Below, piece by piece: positions 46,692 to 56,032 of a DNA stretch of 64,000 nucleotides. The notes below the pieces were generated by a model that was given only the letters and a program-made list of their open reading frames with translations, did no database searches and had not been told where the DNA came from. Each line of letters begins with the position of its first letter. The first letter of the stretch is position 1. A program made the position numbers and the translations under genes. Source of the DNA: Lacrimispora sp. BS-2 (GTDB lineage: Bacteria; Bacillota; Clostridia; Lachnospirales; Lachnospiraceae); assembly GCF_040207125.1 (NCBI RefSeq), contig NZ_CP157940.1:2914001-2978000 (forward strand). The letters run 5' to 3'.

Positions 46692-47937
46692 ATGGTACAG
46701 AAAATCAGGATAAACACTTTATGTGAAACTCTGCTGAAAGACTGGTGTGAAAAGCTTTTAACCCTGCAGATTACATGCTCTGACGATAAAGGGCTGTACG
46801 GCGGTATTCTGTGCCCTGCCTGCGCTGGCCGCCTGTTCCAGAATTACCGGGGATACAGAATTAGAATACAGGGTTGCACGGTCTTTCGAAACCCATCTGC
46901 ATGCGTTCTTGCCTGACGGAGGCTGGAATAACAGCTTTGGTACACGGAATTACAAATGGAGCTACTGGGTAAGCCGTACTACGGATGGTTCTGCATTCGG
47001 CCTGCTCCTACTGGCAAACCATAATCCCGCATTCGCCCCGGCGGCATACGCCAATCTCCAGTTACTCCGGCGGTGTACCCACAACGGTCTGCTCTATGAC
47101 GGCCCCCACTATACTGCAGTCGGTGAACGCGCCTGTGTACACCATACATTTACTCACGCAAAGGTTCTTGCGGATATTTTAAACCAAAAACCTTCTTTTC
47201 CGGAATCGCCCATGCCTGTTCTCCTTTTCAGAGACGAAGGTATCCGGCATTTTGCTGATATTGACAGTTATTTCATCAGCTGTCACGGTATGCTTGCTTC
47301 TATCACCGCAAATGATTTTGAATATATTCCGGGTGGTCACGCCAGCGGCGGAAATCTAACCATGTTATGGCACCCCGCGGCCGGCCCCATTTTGTGCGCC
47401 TCAATGAGTCAGTACCAGACAGAAGAACCGCCGAACATGTAGCTTCCCCGTTTCGCCCGCCACGAGTGCCTTTCCCCTGCCCTGGAATATGAGGAAGACG
47501 GCATACGCTTCACGTCCCTGTACGATTTCGAATGCGTGATGTCATATCAGGACACCCCAGGCGAGTACACAGTACACGTCCAGGGGCATCTTCCTGACAT
47601 AAACCATGCACTCCCCGCTAAGCGGACAACACATGAAAGCCGCTATACTTTCCGGGAAGACAACTTTCGTTTCAAAGCAGATGTAAGCGATTCCCGCGTT
47701 TTTTATCAGTGCCCCCTGATCTCAAAAGCGGAAGAATCCGCATTACTGAGCGAAAACCGGCTTATAATCAAAAAAGAGCTCTCGGAAATCATCTTAACCG
47801 TAGAACAGGGCCATTTGCTTCTGCCCCATGGCCTGGAACGATGTTATAATCTGGCTCCGGGATTACAGGCCATAAAGGCAGTAATTGCCTCCAAAGACAG
47901 TCAGATTTGTTTTCATCTGAAAGTAAATAAACTTTAA
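46692..47937 (+). pseudogene. Decayed gene of the glycan locus (internal deletion/frameshift plus stop)
   Basis: A good ribosome site (GAGGGG) and ATG at 46692 start a frame that reads VQKIRINTLCETLLKDW, then YGGILCPACA. The reading then continues in another frame (TELEYRVARSFETHLHAF, PDGGWNNSFGTRNYKW) from about 46855, and an in-frame TAG at 47440 interrupts it before a well-conserved-looking beta-rich tail up to 47937. The first part is short, so several hundred bases may be missing as well as the frame change. I do not know the family; position and style suggest a heparinase-like or accessory glycan enzyme. Confidence 0.75.
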
Positions 47938-47954
47938 TTTAAAAACCAACAGCG

Positions 47955-47995
47955 AAAGGAGGTTTATCAGTCCGTCATGGGCTGATAAAAACAGC
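47955..47995 (+). promoter_or_regulatory. Ribosome site separated from the start by a hairpin (paralogue B)
   Basis: AAAGGAGG ends at 47962, 33 nt before the ATG at 47996. The gap forms a perfect 8-bp stem TTTATCAG/CTGATAAA (47963-47970, 47982-47989) and leaves 6 nt before the start, which is an ideal distance once folded. Confidence 0.6.
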
Positions 47996-50023
47996 ATGAA
48001 ACACATTACAGAAGTATTGAAGGACGGACTTTCTGTCCACGACGTCCTCGTGAACCTTAAGGAACGGGAAAAAAAATTCCAGCAGGGCATGTCTTTTATG
48101 CAGCATGGAGATACCATACACCGTCTCTTTCCTGACATTTATAAAGTGCAGGTGGAACAGGGTGAAAGCTGCTTTAACGGAATGGCCGTTCTCCCTGGTT
48201 CCGCTTCCCCGCATTTTATCGGTAATCCAGTAAAATGGCATGAGAACCTTTTTAACGATGCGGAATATACCTACTTTTTAAACCGTATGGATCACTGGCG
48301 AAGCATGCTGGAGACCTATTCTCTGACCGGTGATGACAAATATGCCGGTAAAGTAATAGAAGAGTTCTATCACTGGATCGAAGTCTGTCCGCGCCAGCCA
48401 TTATATGATGAGACCGGGAACGTGATTGTAGAGAATTTTGGAGGCTGCGGATGCAATCAGGGTATCTGGCGTTCCCTCGAAACCGGCATTCGCATGTACC
48501 GGACCTGGCCGTACATAATCCATCATTTAATTGATACCAGCTATATAGATGAAGATTTTCTAGAGACCTATCTCACCAGCGTCTATCAGCACGCCGAAGT
48601 CCTCTATGCCGTTCCTCCGATTCTATGGCCCAACGCGGATCATAACCACTACCTGATGGAAAATAACGGACTGCTCTACTTATCCTGCATGTTTCCGGAA
48701 TTCAGAGATTCTGAAATGTGGAAGCAGCACGCTGTGCATGAGCTGGAACGCAGTATTTTCGCTCAGGTCACCTCCGGAGGAGGACAGATCGAGGGGTGCC
48801 CGTCTTACCATAACGGCTGTCTTTACTGGTTTGTCCTTCCTATTTTGCTGTCAAAAAAATACCACTTTACTGTCTCTGATGAGTACCGTAAACGTTTAAA
48901 GCGTATGGTGGAGTATTCCGTTCACGCCACCTGCCCCAGCGGGGGGAACTGTCCATGGGGAGACAGCAATACCTTTACAGGAACCTTTTCCTGGGGAGCT
49001 TTCTGCCATTATCTGGCGTTTGGGGACAGCAGTTATATCGCCCAGGCACGGACCTATTACAGTTATGAAGAACTGGAAAAAGCCGCCTCAAAATATATCT
49101 GGGAAGTGGACGACTTATATGATTTACACCGCGCCCTCAACAATGCAAAGGAAAGCCCATCGCTTCCTGTACTGCCCACAATTTCGTGGCAGAAAGACTT
49201 AAAGCAGGTATTTATGCGCACAAACTGGTCACAGAATGCCCTCTCTTTGATGTTCGCCTGCCGCACACCAATCCAGAACGCACACGCGCACATGGACCCG
49301 GCAGGATTTGATTTTACCGCTTACGGATTCCCTCTTTTGACCGACCCGGCCATCTTTTGTTTTCGTGATGATGAAGACCGCAAAAAATTTAAATCCATCC
49401 ACTGGCACAACTGCCTGACACTCAATCATCAGGACCCCTGGAAATATATCTCCTCCTGGAACTACGGCCCACAGCAGCCAGGTGACATTCTATCAGTGAG
49501 CTCAACAGACAGACTGATGTATGCCGTGGGAGAGCATTTAAACTATACCCCGGCCATTCATAAACGCGTTGTTTCCCTGGTGGACAAACAGTTCCTGCTG
49601 ATCTTGGATCTGCTGGATGAAGTTGTGCCTGATTCCAGTGTGCAGATCAACTTCCATATAGACTGCCCCACTGTCATGGTTGATTCGGAACACCGTCTTG
49701 TCCGTTCTCTGTCCAATGAAGCTAACATCGGTATATTCTCTGACGGCCAGACAGTTCCTTCTCTCATTCCCGCCAGAAGATCCACGAGAGATGACGTGGC
49801 TCACGACACCATAATTGCTCGGTTTGAAGCAGAACATCTTGCTGAAGGACGCCATGGTTTCGTATCTGTTGCTTATCCAGTCCCTGCAGGAAGCCCCCTT
49901 CCGGAAGTTACCAGCATTAGTAAAGAGTTCCAGGCCGATGGTACCTTCCTTGTATCATTCAGAACTGACGGACACGACTACCGCCTGTCGCTACATCAAA
50001 ACGAGCTGACGCTTCTATTGTAA
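47996..50023 (+). CDS. Heparinase II/III-family protein, cytoplasmic (paralogue B)
   Basis: 675 aa, no signal peptide. It aligns by eye along its full length with paralogue A: NADHNHYLMENNG (His about 216), SGGGQIEGCPSYHN (Tyr about 271), NAHAHMDPAGFDF (His about 428), and the same NQGIWRSLE and PNADHNHY stretches. All presumed catalytic positions are kept in both copies, so they likely cut related but different substrates. Promoter is probably the one at 46599, with a broken gene in between. No clear terminator follows. Confidence 0.85.
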   Translation: MKHITEVLKDGLSVHDVLVNLKEREKKFQQGMSFMQHGDTIHRLFPDIYKVQVEQGESCFNGMAVLPGSASPHFIGNPVKWHENLFNDAEYTYFLNRMDHWRSMLETYSLTGDDKYAGKVIEEFYHWIEVCPRQPLYDETGNVIVENFGGCGCNQGIWRSLETGIRMYRTWPYIIHHLIDTSYIDEDFLETYLTSVYQHAEVLYAVPPILWPNADHNHYLMENNGLLYLSCMFPEFRDSEMWKQHAVHELERSIFAQVTSGGGQIEGCPSYHNGCLYWFVLPILLSKKYHFTVSDEYRKRLKRMVEYSVHATCPSGGNCPWGDSNTFTGTFSWGAFCHYLAFGDSSYIAQARTYYSYEELEKAASKYIWEVDDLYDLHRALNNAKESPSLPVLPTISWQKDLKQVFMRTNWSQNALSLMFACRTPIQNAHAHMDPAGFDFTAYGFPLLTDPAIFCFRDDEDRKKFKSIHWHNCLTLNHQDPWKYISSWNYGPQQPGDILSVSSTDRLMYAVGEHLNYTPAIHKRVVSLVDKQFLLILDLLDEVVPDSSVQINFHIDCPTVMVDSEHRLVRSLSNEANIGIFSDGQTVPSLIPARRSTRDDVAHDTIIARFEAEHLAEGRHGFVSVAYPVPAGSPLPEVTSISKEFQADGTFLVSFRTDGHDYRLSLHQNELTLLL

Positions 50024-50218
50024 ACCTGTAAGCAAAATGAGGCTGAAAGCCTGATTAACTGAATAATGCGGGCATTTGCTGCAGATGATTGCCTGGCTGA
50101 TTTTTGCTGATTTTTAAGATAGAGCTTTTCCTTAACATTTTCTGTATTAAAGGATAATATAAATGGTACCAGAAAATTTAATAGCAAGTTGTATTAACAC
50201 ACAAAACCCCAGGGGCGC

Positions 50219-50392
50219 AATGAACTGCCTGTCTCAGATGCAGCGGAACAGCTAGACATCCATATAATAGTTTATATCGTTGGATTCATGAATACGAAGA
50301 TTATAGAGAAAGTGCGTTCCCAGGTCATGGGTGCGCACTTTATAATTATCAGTATAAATTTAATAAATTAAAGAGTGAAAATAAGTATTTGT
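50219..50392 (+). pseudogene. IS3-family OrfA remnant
   Basis: In one frame the DNA reads NELPVSDAAEQLDIH and, after a one- or two-base shift near 50269, NSLYRWIHEYEDYRESAFPGHG: the N-terminal helix-turn-helix of IS3 OrfA proteins. The end (YKFNKLKSENKYL) is also typical. The start of orfA, all of orfB and the inverted repeats are missing. The remaining 50024-50606 shows no gene. Confidence 0.75.
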
Positions 50393-50527
50393 TTGTCCCT
50401 CATTACTTCGACGCCCTCTGCGATCCACCGCAAGTGTATATCGCGCGACTGCCAAAATCGGCAGATACTTAACCTAAAAATAAAATATTTTACTGTTCTA
50501 TTAACGGGAATAACTCCACTTCAAACA

Positions 50528-50595
50528 GTACCCTGATGGTCAGACACAGAAACAGAGGCTGTTCCCCTCCTTTCCATATCTTTCTATCAGGGTAC
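50528..50595 (-). terminator. Long-loop hairpin after the DUF4340 gene
   Basis: GTACCCTGAT (50528-50537) pairs perfectly with ATCAGGGTAC (50586-50595), with a small AACAG/CTGTT stem within the loop. It lies 12 bp past the stop at 50607. No T-run follows on the minus strand, so its role as terminator is uncertain. Confidence 0.45.
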
Positions 50596-50606
50596 ATTTT
50601 ACTTTT

Positions 50607-51587
50607 TTATGAAATGCCTTTGTTTACCGTCAGGCATTTATCAATGGAAGCTTTATCAATTTCATTAATATTGGAAGAATTTTCCGTACGGGTGTAATAG
50701 CAGCTAGAATCACTGTTTATGGATCCTATGGACAGCGTAAAGGTTTCTTCCGAGCCGTTCTTATCATAGGTATAGGTAACGACCGCAGCCGGCTGATCCA
50801 AGCCGTAGCCTGCCAGTTCATTTTCCTGTACCTTATAATTGGGACAGCTTTTTGCCTTTAAGCTGCTTAAGGAATCCGCCAGAACATTTAAGCCCGAATT
50901 ATCGGAAAGTTTGTTGTCCGGCTGATCTGCCGAGTCCCTGTACCATTCGATGGTCCCATCTTTACCATCCAGCTTCTTTTTTACATAGAACTCACTGGAG
51001 CCTGCCTTTGTAACCGTAATGGTATTTATGTCAGCTCCGGAAACAGCCGGAAATTCTTCCAGGGCCATCAGATCATTTAGTCCGGTGCTGGTTTCGTTGT
51101 ACAAGGCAGAACTTATAAGATACGGGGTGTCCTGCCCCTCCAGAGCGGCATAATAATCCCCGTCCCCGGTGGCATTGCCAAGGAGGATCACAGATTTCGT
51201 CCCATCTTCTGCTGTTGCGGTAATCCTTCTTATGGGCTGATCCAGGCCATAGGCCCTTAAGCTGTCACCGCCTTCCAGCTTCCGCAGGGCTTCAAGCTTT
51301 GAAACCGTGAAAGCAATGGCATCCACTTCCTCCTGTTTCACCGGGAAAAGGTCATCTCCGTCATAGTTCCATTTACCCTCCTTCTTTGAAAAGGACAGCT
51401 CCTGGCCGTCAAAATCATAGGAAAGGCTGGAAACATTGGAAAGGTCGGTGAGATAGACCATCTCTCCCTCCTTCTCCTCCTTCGCCAGCTCCTGGGCGCG
51501 GTTCATATACTGGCCCACTCCCACATAGACCACACACAGGACCGCCAGGGCGGCTATTCCGTATAAAAGGCCTCTCTTCTTTTTCAT
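50607..51587 (-). CDS. DUF4340 domain protein
   Basis: 326 aa from MKKKRGLLYGIAAL; AGGAGG 7 nt ahead of 51587 decides the start over a longer frame that overlaps the previous gene. One N-terminal membrane segment (about 6-24) anchors an outside domain of repeated beta-units (YDFDGQELSFSKKEGKWNYDGD, then LDQPIRRITATAEDG and LDQPAAVVTYTYD), the DUF4340 pattern. It is the last of four genes with a Gld-type ABC system, the usual place for this family. Function unknown. Confidence 0.85.
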   Translation of the reverse strand: MKKKRGLLYGIAALAVLCVVYVGVGQYMNRAQELAKEEKEGEMVYLTDLSNVSSLSYDFDGQELSFSKKEGKWNYDGDDLFPVKQEEVDAIAFTVSKLEALRKLEGGDSLRAYGLDQPIRRITATAEDGTKSVILLGNATGDGDYYAALEGQDTPYLISSALYNETSTGLNDLMALEEFPAVSGADINTITVTKAGSSEFYVKKKLDGKDGTIEWYRDSADQPDNKLSDNSGLNVLADSLSSLKAKSCPNYKVQENELAGYGLDQPAAVVTYTYDKNGSEETFTLSIGSINSDSSCYYTRTENSSNINEIDKASIDKCLTVNKGIS

Positions 51588-51601
51588 GTTATAGCCTCCT
51601 T

Positions 51602-52972
51602 TTACAGACGTCTGCGCTTCAGCCAGATCATAAGTCCCGCTGCCAGCGTCACCACGGGGATGACAAAAATAAACAGGATTCCCCACATGCCTCCATGGGT
51701 AACCGTGTTATAGGTCACATCCAGACTCTTGGCCGGAATGGATACATTGGAAACATCATCAAAATTGGCTGTAACCGCATTCATGAAAAGATCTAAATTG
51801 ATTAAGTTGGTAAAGCTGGTGTTTAAGCCCTCATCAATAAGGGAAGGGGTACTGAATACGGTCAAACGTGCTGTTCCTGAGCTTAAAGTCTTTTCTGCTA
51901 CGGCTCCCAGAATATAGGTCCCCTGTGTCTGCTTATCGGCCGTTACCAGCATACCTTCGTCACTGGTCTCCATAAAGGGAGTGACTTCCACGCCTTCCGG
52001 CAAATCCTCCCTCTGGGTAAGGGCTGCGGACTGCAGGACAAGAGCCGTACTTTTTTCGTCAATGCCGTTTGTCACTTCGCTTCCTGCCTGTATGGTCGGA
52101 AAGATATAGTAGGGATTGTTCTGATAAAAATTCCTGGTATCTGCCGCAAGTCCGTTTTCCAGATTCAGGCCGTAATCATTCATCAGGGCACTTAAGTTAG
52201 GACGGTCCTTCTCAGCATAGCCGGCAAGGATCATGACCCTTCCGCCTTTATCCAGGTAATCAGAAATCATCTTCTTTTCATCATTAGCCAGGTCTGATGC
52301 CGGAGCATTGATGAGCAAAAGTTCACAATCCTCAGGAATACTGCCTCCTGTCAGGAGATTTAAAGAGTTCACAGTCAGGTTAGATTTTTTCAGCATGTCA
52401 GAAGCCGCAGCTCCCAGAGCCGGTTCTCCATGGCCTTCTGTCACGTAAACCGTTTTCTGCACATCGTTGATCACACGGGAAATAGCCCCGGTAAGCTGGC
52501 CTTCTCCGTCAAATTCGGTTTCCTTGGACTGTCCGTAATAATAGTAGGACATTTCATCTATTTTAATAATATCCATCAGGGCGATGGATTCTGTCCTGCC
52601 TGTAGAATCGCAGCTTACCAAAAGCGTATTATCCTGGGCTTTCAGTTTTTTTACCTGGTCCGGATGAAGGACAGAATCCACGGTCTCTACCTTGATGTGA
52701 CCGGACAAATCCTCATAGCGTTTTATAAAGCTTGTAATCCGCTTATCCACAGAATCCGGAGCAGCCACTACATAAATCGTAACATCCTTATCAAGTCCCT
52801 TAACAAGATCCTTTGTGGTCCCGCCCAGAGTATAGATCCGGCTGCTGCTCATATCCCATTGCCGTACCTTTTCCGGAAGACGGCCCACGATTAAGTTTAA
52901 TATTACCACGGCAGCTATGACGATCACGGAAAGAATCGCCGTATAGCCTCCCTTTTTTAATTTTCTGGTCAT
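51602..52972 (-). CDS. GldG-like ABC-system accessory protein
   Basis: 456 aa from MTRKLKKGGYTAIL; the ATG at 52978 is too close to GGAGG, that at 52972 is 6 nt away. A membrane helix at each end (about 12-32 and 428-450) encloses a large outside domain with DLSGHIKVETVDSVLHPDQV and VYVTEGHGEPALG segments typical of GldG / ABC_transp_aux proteins. It is encoded between the permease and the DUF4340 gene. In Bacteroidetes such genes act in gliding; outside them the task is unknown. Confidence 0.87.
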   Translation of the reverse strand: MTRKLKKGGYTAILSVIVIAAVVILNLIVGRLPEKVRQWDMSSSRIYTLGGTTKDLVKGLDKDVTIYVVAAPDSVDKRITSFIKRYEDLSGHIKVETVDSVLHPDQVKKLKAQDNTLLVSCDSTGRTESIALMDIIKIDEMSYYYYGQSKETEFDGEGQLTGAISRVINDVQKTVYVTEGHGEPALGAAASDMLKKSNLTVNSLNLLTGGSIPEDCELLLINAPASDLANDEKKMISDYLDKGGRVMILAGYAEKDRPNLSALMNDYGLNLENGLAADTRNFYQNNPYYIFPTIQAGSEVTNGIDEKSTALVLQSAALTQREDLPEGVEVTPFMETSDEGMLVTADKQTQGTYILGAVAEKTLSSGTARLTVFSTPSLIDEGLNTSFTNLINLDLFMNAVTANFDDVSNVSIPAKSLDVTYNTVTHGGMWGILFIFVIPVVTLAAGLMIWLKRRRL

Positions 52973-52982
52973 TTCCATCCTC

Positions 52983-53849
52983 CTAACTCCATCTGCGTTT
53001 CTCTATGGACTGCACGGTCAAGAATATCAGCAGGAATATGATGCTGATATAGTAAACCAGACCGCCTACATCAAAGATGTAATGACTGGCAAAGTTCTGG
53101 AACACGTCGGTCACCGCAATCTTTTCCAAAACATTAGTCAGAGCACGGTCATAAAGACCTTTTTTCACAAGGTACAGCACTGCAATGCAAAGGACTCCTG
53201 CCGTTTCCAGAACCGCTGCAAGGGGAGCATGGCTTGTTACACGGTAAACAACAAAAACAATTCCAGTCCAGAGAATCAAAAACCCTGCTGCAGAGCCGGC
53301 AGCCGATGTGGGCAGAAACCCTACAAGACTGGGCCATAAAAGCAGCAAAAGGATGATCCCAAAGGTTCCTACCGCAGCAATGATCTGGCTCTCAGTTAAG
53401 GAAGAAATAAACATCCCTACAGCAATATAGACACAGCCAAGCAGGAAAAAGGCCAGTATGGCAGCATAATCCGCCTTTAAATTCCCATTTCCGTTCAGCT
53501 TGATGATAAGAGGACAGATTCCAGAAAGCAGTACCGGAACAGCAAAGACGGTTATCATGGAAAAATATTTTCCAATAACAATCTGGGTAACGGATACCGG
53601 AGAGGTGAGCAAAAGCTGGTCTGTTTTCGTCTTCCGGTCATCCGCAAAGCTTCTCATGGTAAGCACCGGAATACCGATCATGATAATGGTCACCATGCCG
53701 GATAAGGTATAGGAAAAATAGGGATATCCGCTCAGCATGTTATAGGCCATAAAGTAAATTCCTATGAACAGCACCATAAAGGCGATAAATACGTATCCTG
53801 TCATGGACTGAAAGTAGGCTTTCAGTTCCCTTCTATATATAGCTGCCAT
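52983..53849 (-). CDS. ABC-2 type transporter permease (GldF-like)
   Basis: 288 aa, six hydrophobic segments. The FADDRKTKTDQLLLTSPVSVTQIVIGKY stretch (about 68-95) is the family's cytoplasmic loop. The start codon overlaps the stop of the ATPase gene (sharing base 53849), so the two are translationally coupled. It should form the channel for the ATPase encoded upstream; cargo unknown. Confidence 0.9.
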   Translation of the reverse strand: MAAIYRRELKAYFQSMTGYVFIAFMVLFIGIYFMAYNMLSGYPYFSYTLSGMVTIIMIGIPVLTMRSFADDRKTKTDQLLLTSPVSVTQIVIGKYFSMITVFAVPVLLSGICPLIIKLNGNGNLKADYAAILAFFLLGCVYIAVGMFISSLTESQIIAAVGTFGIILLLLLWPSLVGFLPTSAAGSAAGFLILWTGIVFVVYRVTSHAPLAAVLETAGVLCIAVLYLVKKGLYDRALTNVLEKIAVTDVFQNFASHYIFDVGGLVYYISIIFLLIFLTVQSIEKRRWS

Positions 53850-54910
53850 TATTCTTCATCCCCCTCTCCGTCTGCATTCTCTTCCTTAAAGCCAGACTTT
53901 GAAGGCTCCTCTTCAAAATCATCTGTTTCAAAGCCTTCGCCTGCCTCTGTAACCTCTGTCTCCCCTTCTCCAGTCAGCTCAAGGAACACCTCTTCAAGAG
54001 AAGCCTTTGTTGTCTGCATGGAAAGAATAGGAAGCCTCTGGCCGGCAAAAGCAAAGAAAATGGTTTCCCGGATATCCTCTCCGCTTTCTTCCTCTTCTGT
54101 GGAGATTCGGAAAGTCACCCTGCTTATTCCCTCTTCTTTGCTCTCCTGTACCAATATATCGGCTGCCTGGGGAATGGTTTTCAGAATGTTAAGGATCTGT
54201 TCTGATCCTCCTTTCACCAAAAGCTCCATTCCGGCGGTTCCTGCCATCTGGCGCTCCAGATTCTCGGGCGTATCGCTGACGATCAGCTTTCCCTTATTAA
54301 TGATCATGATGTGATCGCATACAGCGCTGACCTCGGAAAGGATATGGGAGCTTAAGATCACCGTATGCTTCTGCCCCAGCTTGCGGATGGTATCCCTGAT
54401 TTCAATGATCTGCTTGGGGTCCAGTCCCACGGTAGGTTCATCCAGAATAATGACCGGCGGAAACCCTAAAACAGCCTGGGCCAGACCCACACGCTGCCGG
54501 TAGCCTTTTGATAAGTTGCGTATCAAACGGCCTTTCACATCAACCAGTCTGGCAAGGTCCATGACCTGGCAAACAGCCTCATTTCTCTCCTTTTTCGGAA
54601 TTTTCTTTAATTCTGCAGCAAACAGCAGCTGCTCCTCCACAGTCATATCCACATAAAGCGGGGGAAGCTCCGGCAAATAGCCAATACACTTTTTTGCTTC
54701 CTCCCCATCTTCCAGTATATTATGGCCATTGATCAGCACATCCCCCGAACTGGCACCGATGTACCCGGTCATAATGTTCATTGTAGTAGATTTTCCGGCT
54801 CCATTTGGCCCCAGAAAGCCATATATCTGGCCATCGTTGATGGTAAAACTCAAATGGTCCACAGCCAGATGGCCGCCGTAATCCTTTACCAGATTCCTGA
54901 CTTCAATCAA
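53849..54910 (-). CDS. ABC transporter ATP-binding protein (GldA-like)
   Basis: 353 aa. Walker A GPNGAGKST (about 35-43), signature LSKGYRQRVGLAQA (about 133-146), Walker B VIILDEPTVGLD (about 153-164) and the switch His (ILSSHIL, about 191) are all intact. A C-terminal extension of some 100 residues is acidic (Glu/Asp-rich tail), longer than in most family members. First gene of the four-gene export-type set. Confidence 0.94.
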   Translation of the reverse strand: MIEVRNLVKDYGGHLAVDHLSFTINDGQIYGFLGPNGAGKSTTMNIMTGYIGASSGDVLINGHNILEDGEEAKKCIGYLPELPPLYVDMTVEEQLLFAAELKKIPKKERNEAVCQVMDLARLVDVKGRLIRNLSKGYRQRVGLAQAVLGFPPVIILDEPTVGLDPKQIIEIRDTIRKLGQKHTVILSSHILSEVSAVCDHIMIINKGKLIVSDTPENLERQMAGTAGMELLVKGGSEQILNILKTIPQAADILVQESKEEGISRVTFRISTEEEESGEDIRETIFFAFAGQRLPILSMQTTKASLEEVFLELTGEGETEVTEAGEGFETDDFEEEPSKSGFKEENADGEGDEE

Positions 54911-55033
54911 CTCTCTCTCCTCCTGTTCTTTTATGCATTACGCATCCATACTTAGGGTAAAAGGGAATTGTGAAAATTGTGTGATATATTTTTGTTTATT
55001 GTGTGATGAAAGTATGAAACATTTCGACAAACT

Positions 55034-55080
55034 TAAAAATGAGCCATACACAGGAATGACTTCATTCCTGCACATGGCTC
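55034..55080 (-). terminator. Terminator of the 8-oxoguanine glycosylase gene
   Basis: GAGCCAT/ATGGCTC (55041-55047, 55074-55080) outer stem with an AGGAATG/CATTCCT inner stem; on the minus strand ATTTTTAAG follows. It lies 13 bp past the stop at 55093. Confidence 0.8.
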
Positions 55081-55092
55081 AAGCTGCAAGGA

Positions 55093-55974
55093 TCAAACAC
55101 CCGGCAGCTTGCTGCGGGAGGTCTGATTTATCTTATAATAAAACATATACTGCTGTAGAATTCCGGCATATCCCTGATACCTCTCCAAGGGAAAGCCCTG
55201 AGGATAGTGAAGCTCTAAAATCTGCTTTACGTGGGTATCCACAGGAAAGGCCCCCACATGATGAAGACCGAACAGACAGACACAGTCTGCAACCTTTCTT
55301 CCGATCCCATACTGCTCCATCAGCATGGTGTGGGCACTTTTATAATCCGCTTCCTTTAAGCGCAAAAGCCATTCCCTTCCCTCCGGTCCGCTGCAGATTT
55401 CTGCAATGGACAGGATATATTTATCCCGGTAACCAAGGCCCAGGCCGGACAGTCCCTTTAGCCCTGCCGCAGAAAGGCTCTCCGGCTCCGGAAAGGCATC
55501 ATAGTCTCTTTCCGTTTCTTTCCAGCTTCCGTCAGGAGACATGGTCAGGCCAAGTCCTTTCCTTTTATCGCCGAACCGTTTGCACAGCTCCTTAACGCTG
55601 CCTGTAATGCGGGTGATATTATTATTCTGGGAGATCAAAAAGGTCACCAGCATTTCCCACAAGTCCTGATGAAGGATCCGGACACCCCACCCCCATTCCA
55701 TGGCTTCCTTAAGATAGGAATCCTCAGAATCCACACGTCTTTTATAGCCGCCGTAATCAGTCTGCAAGTCAAAATAACCGGCCCATGTTTCCTTGAACTC
55801 CCTTTCTTTGCAGGAAAAGAGGAAACCATCTTTCTCTTTCACCGCTTCCACATATTCTCCTGCTGCCGCAATCGTCCAGACTCCGTTTTCTTTCTCCCGG
55901 CATTCCATCCGGAAGCACTGGCCTGATCTGGCGATCTGTTCAAAATCCATATCCTTTATCTGAATCCGGTACAT
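55093..55974 (-). CDS. 8-oxoguanine DNA glycosylase/AP lyase (OGG1 type)
   Basis: 293 aa. The N-terminal beta domain contains SGQCFRM (about 17); the helix-hairpin-helix is GIGRKVADCVCLFGL (about 226-240) with the catalytic lysine K and the active-site Asp in GAFPVDTHV (about 243-251). QNNNITRI (about 116) is the DNA-contact turn of the family. It removes oxidised guanine. A single-gene unit with no clear link to its neighbours. Confidence 0.93.
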   Translation of the reverse strand: MYRIQIKDMDFEQIARSGQCFRMECREKENGVWTIAAAGEYVEAVKEKDGFLFSCKEREFKETWAGYFDLQTDYGGYKRRVDSEDSYLKEAMEWGWGVRILHQDLWEMLVTFLISQNNNITRITGSVKELCKRFGDKRKGLGLTMSPDGSWKETERDYDAFPEPESLSAAGLKGLSGLGLGYRDKYILSIAEICSGPEGREWLLRLKEADYKSAHTMLMEQYGIGRKVADCVCLFGLHHVGAFPVDTHVKQILELHYPQGFPLERYQGYAGILQQYMFYYKINQTSRSKLPGV

Positions 55975-56032
55975 AATAAGCGTTTCTCCATTTCATTGCA
56001 AAACCACAAAACCTCATAATTTCAGGCTACTT

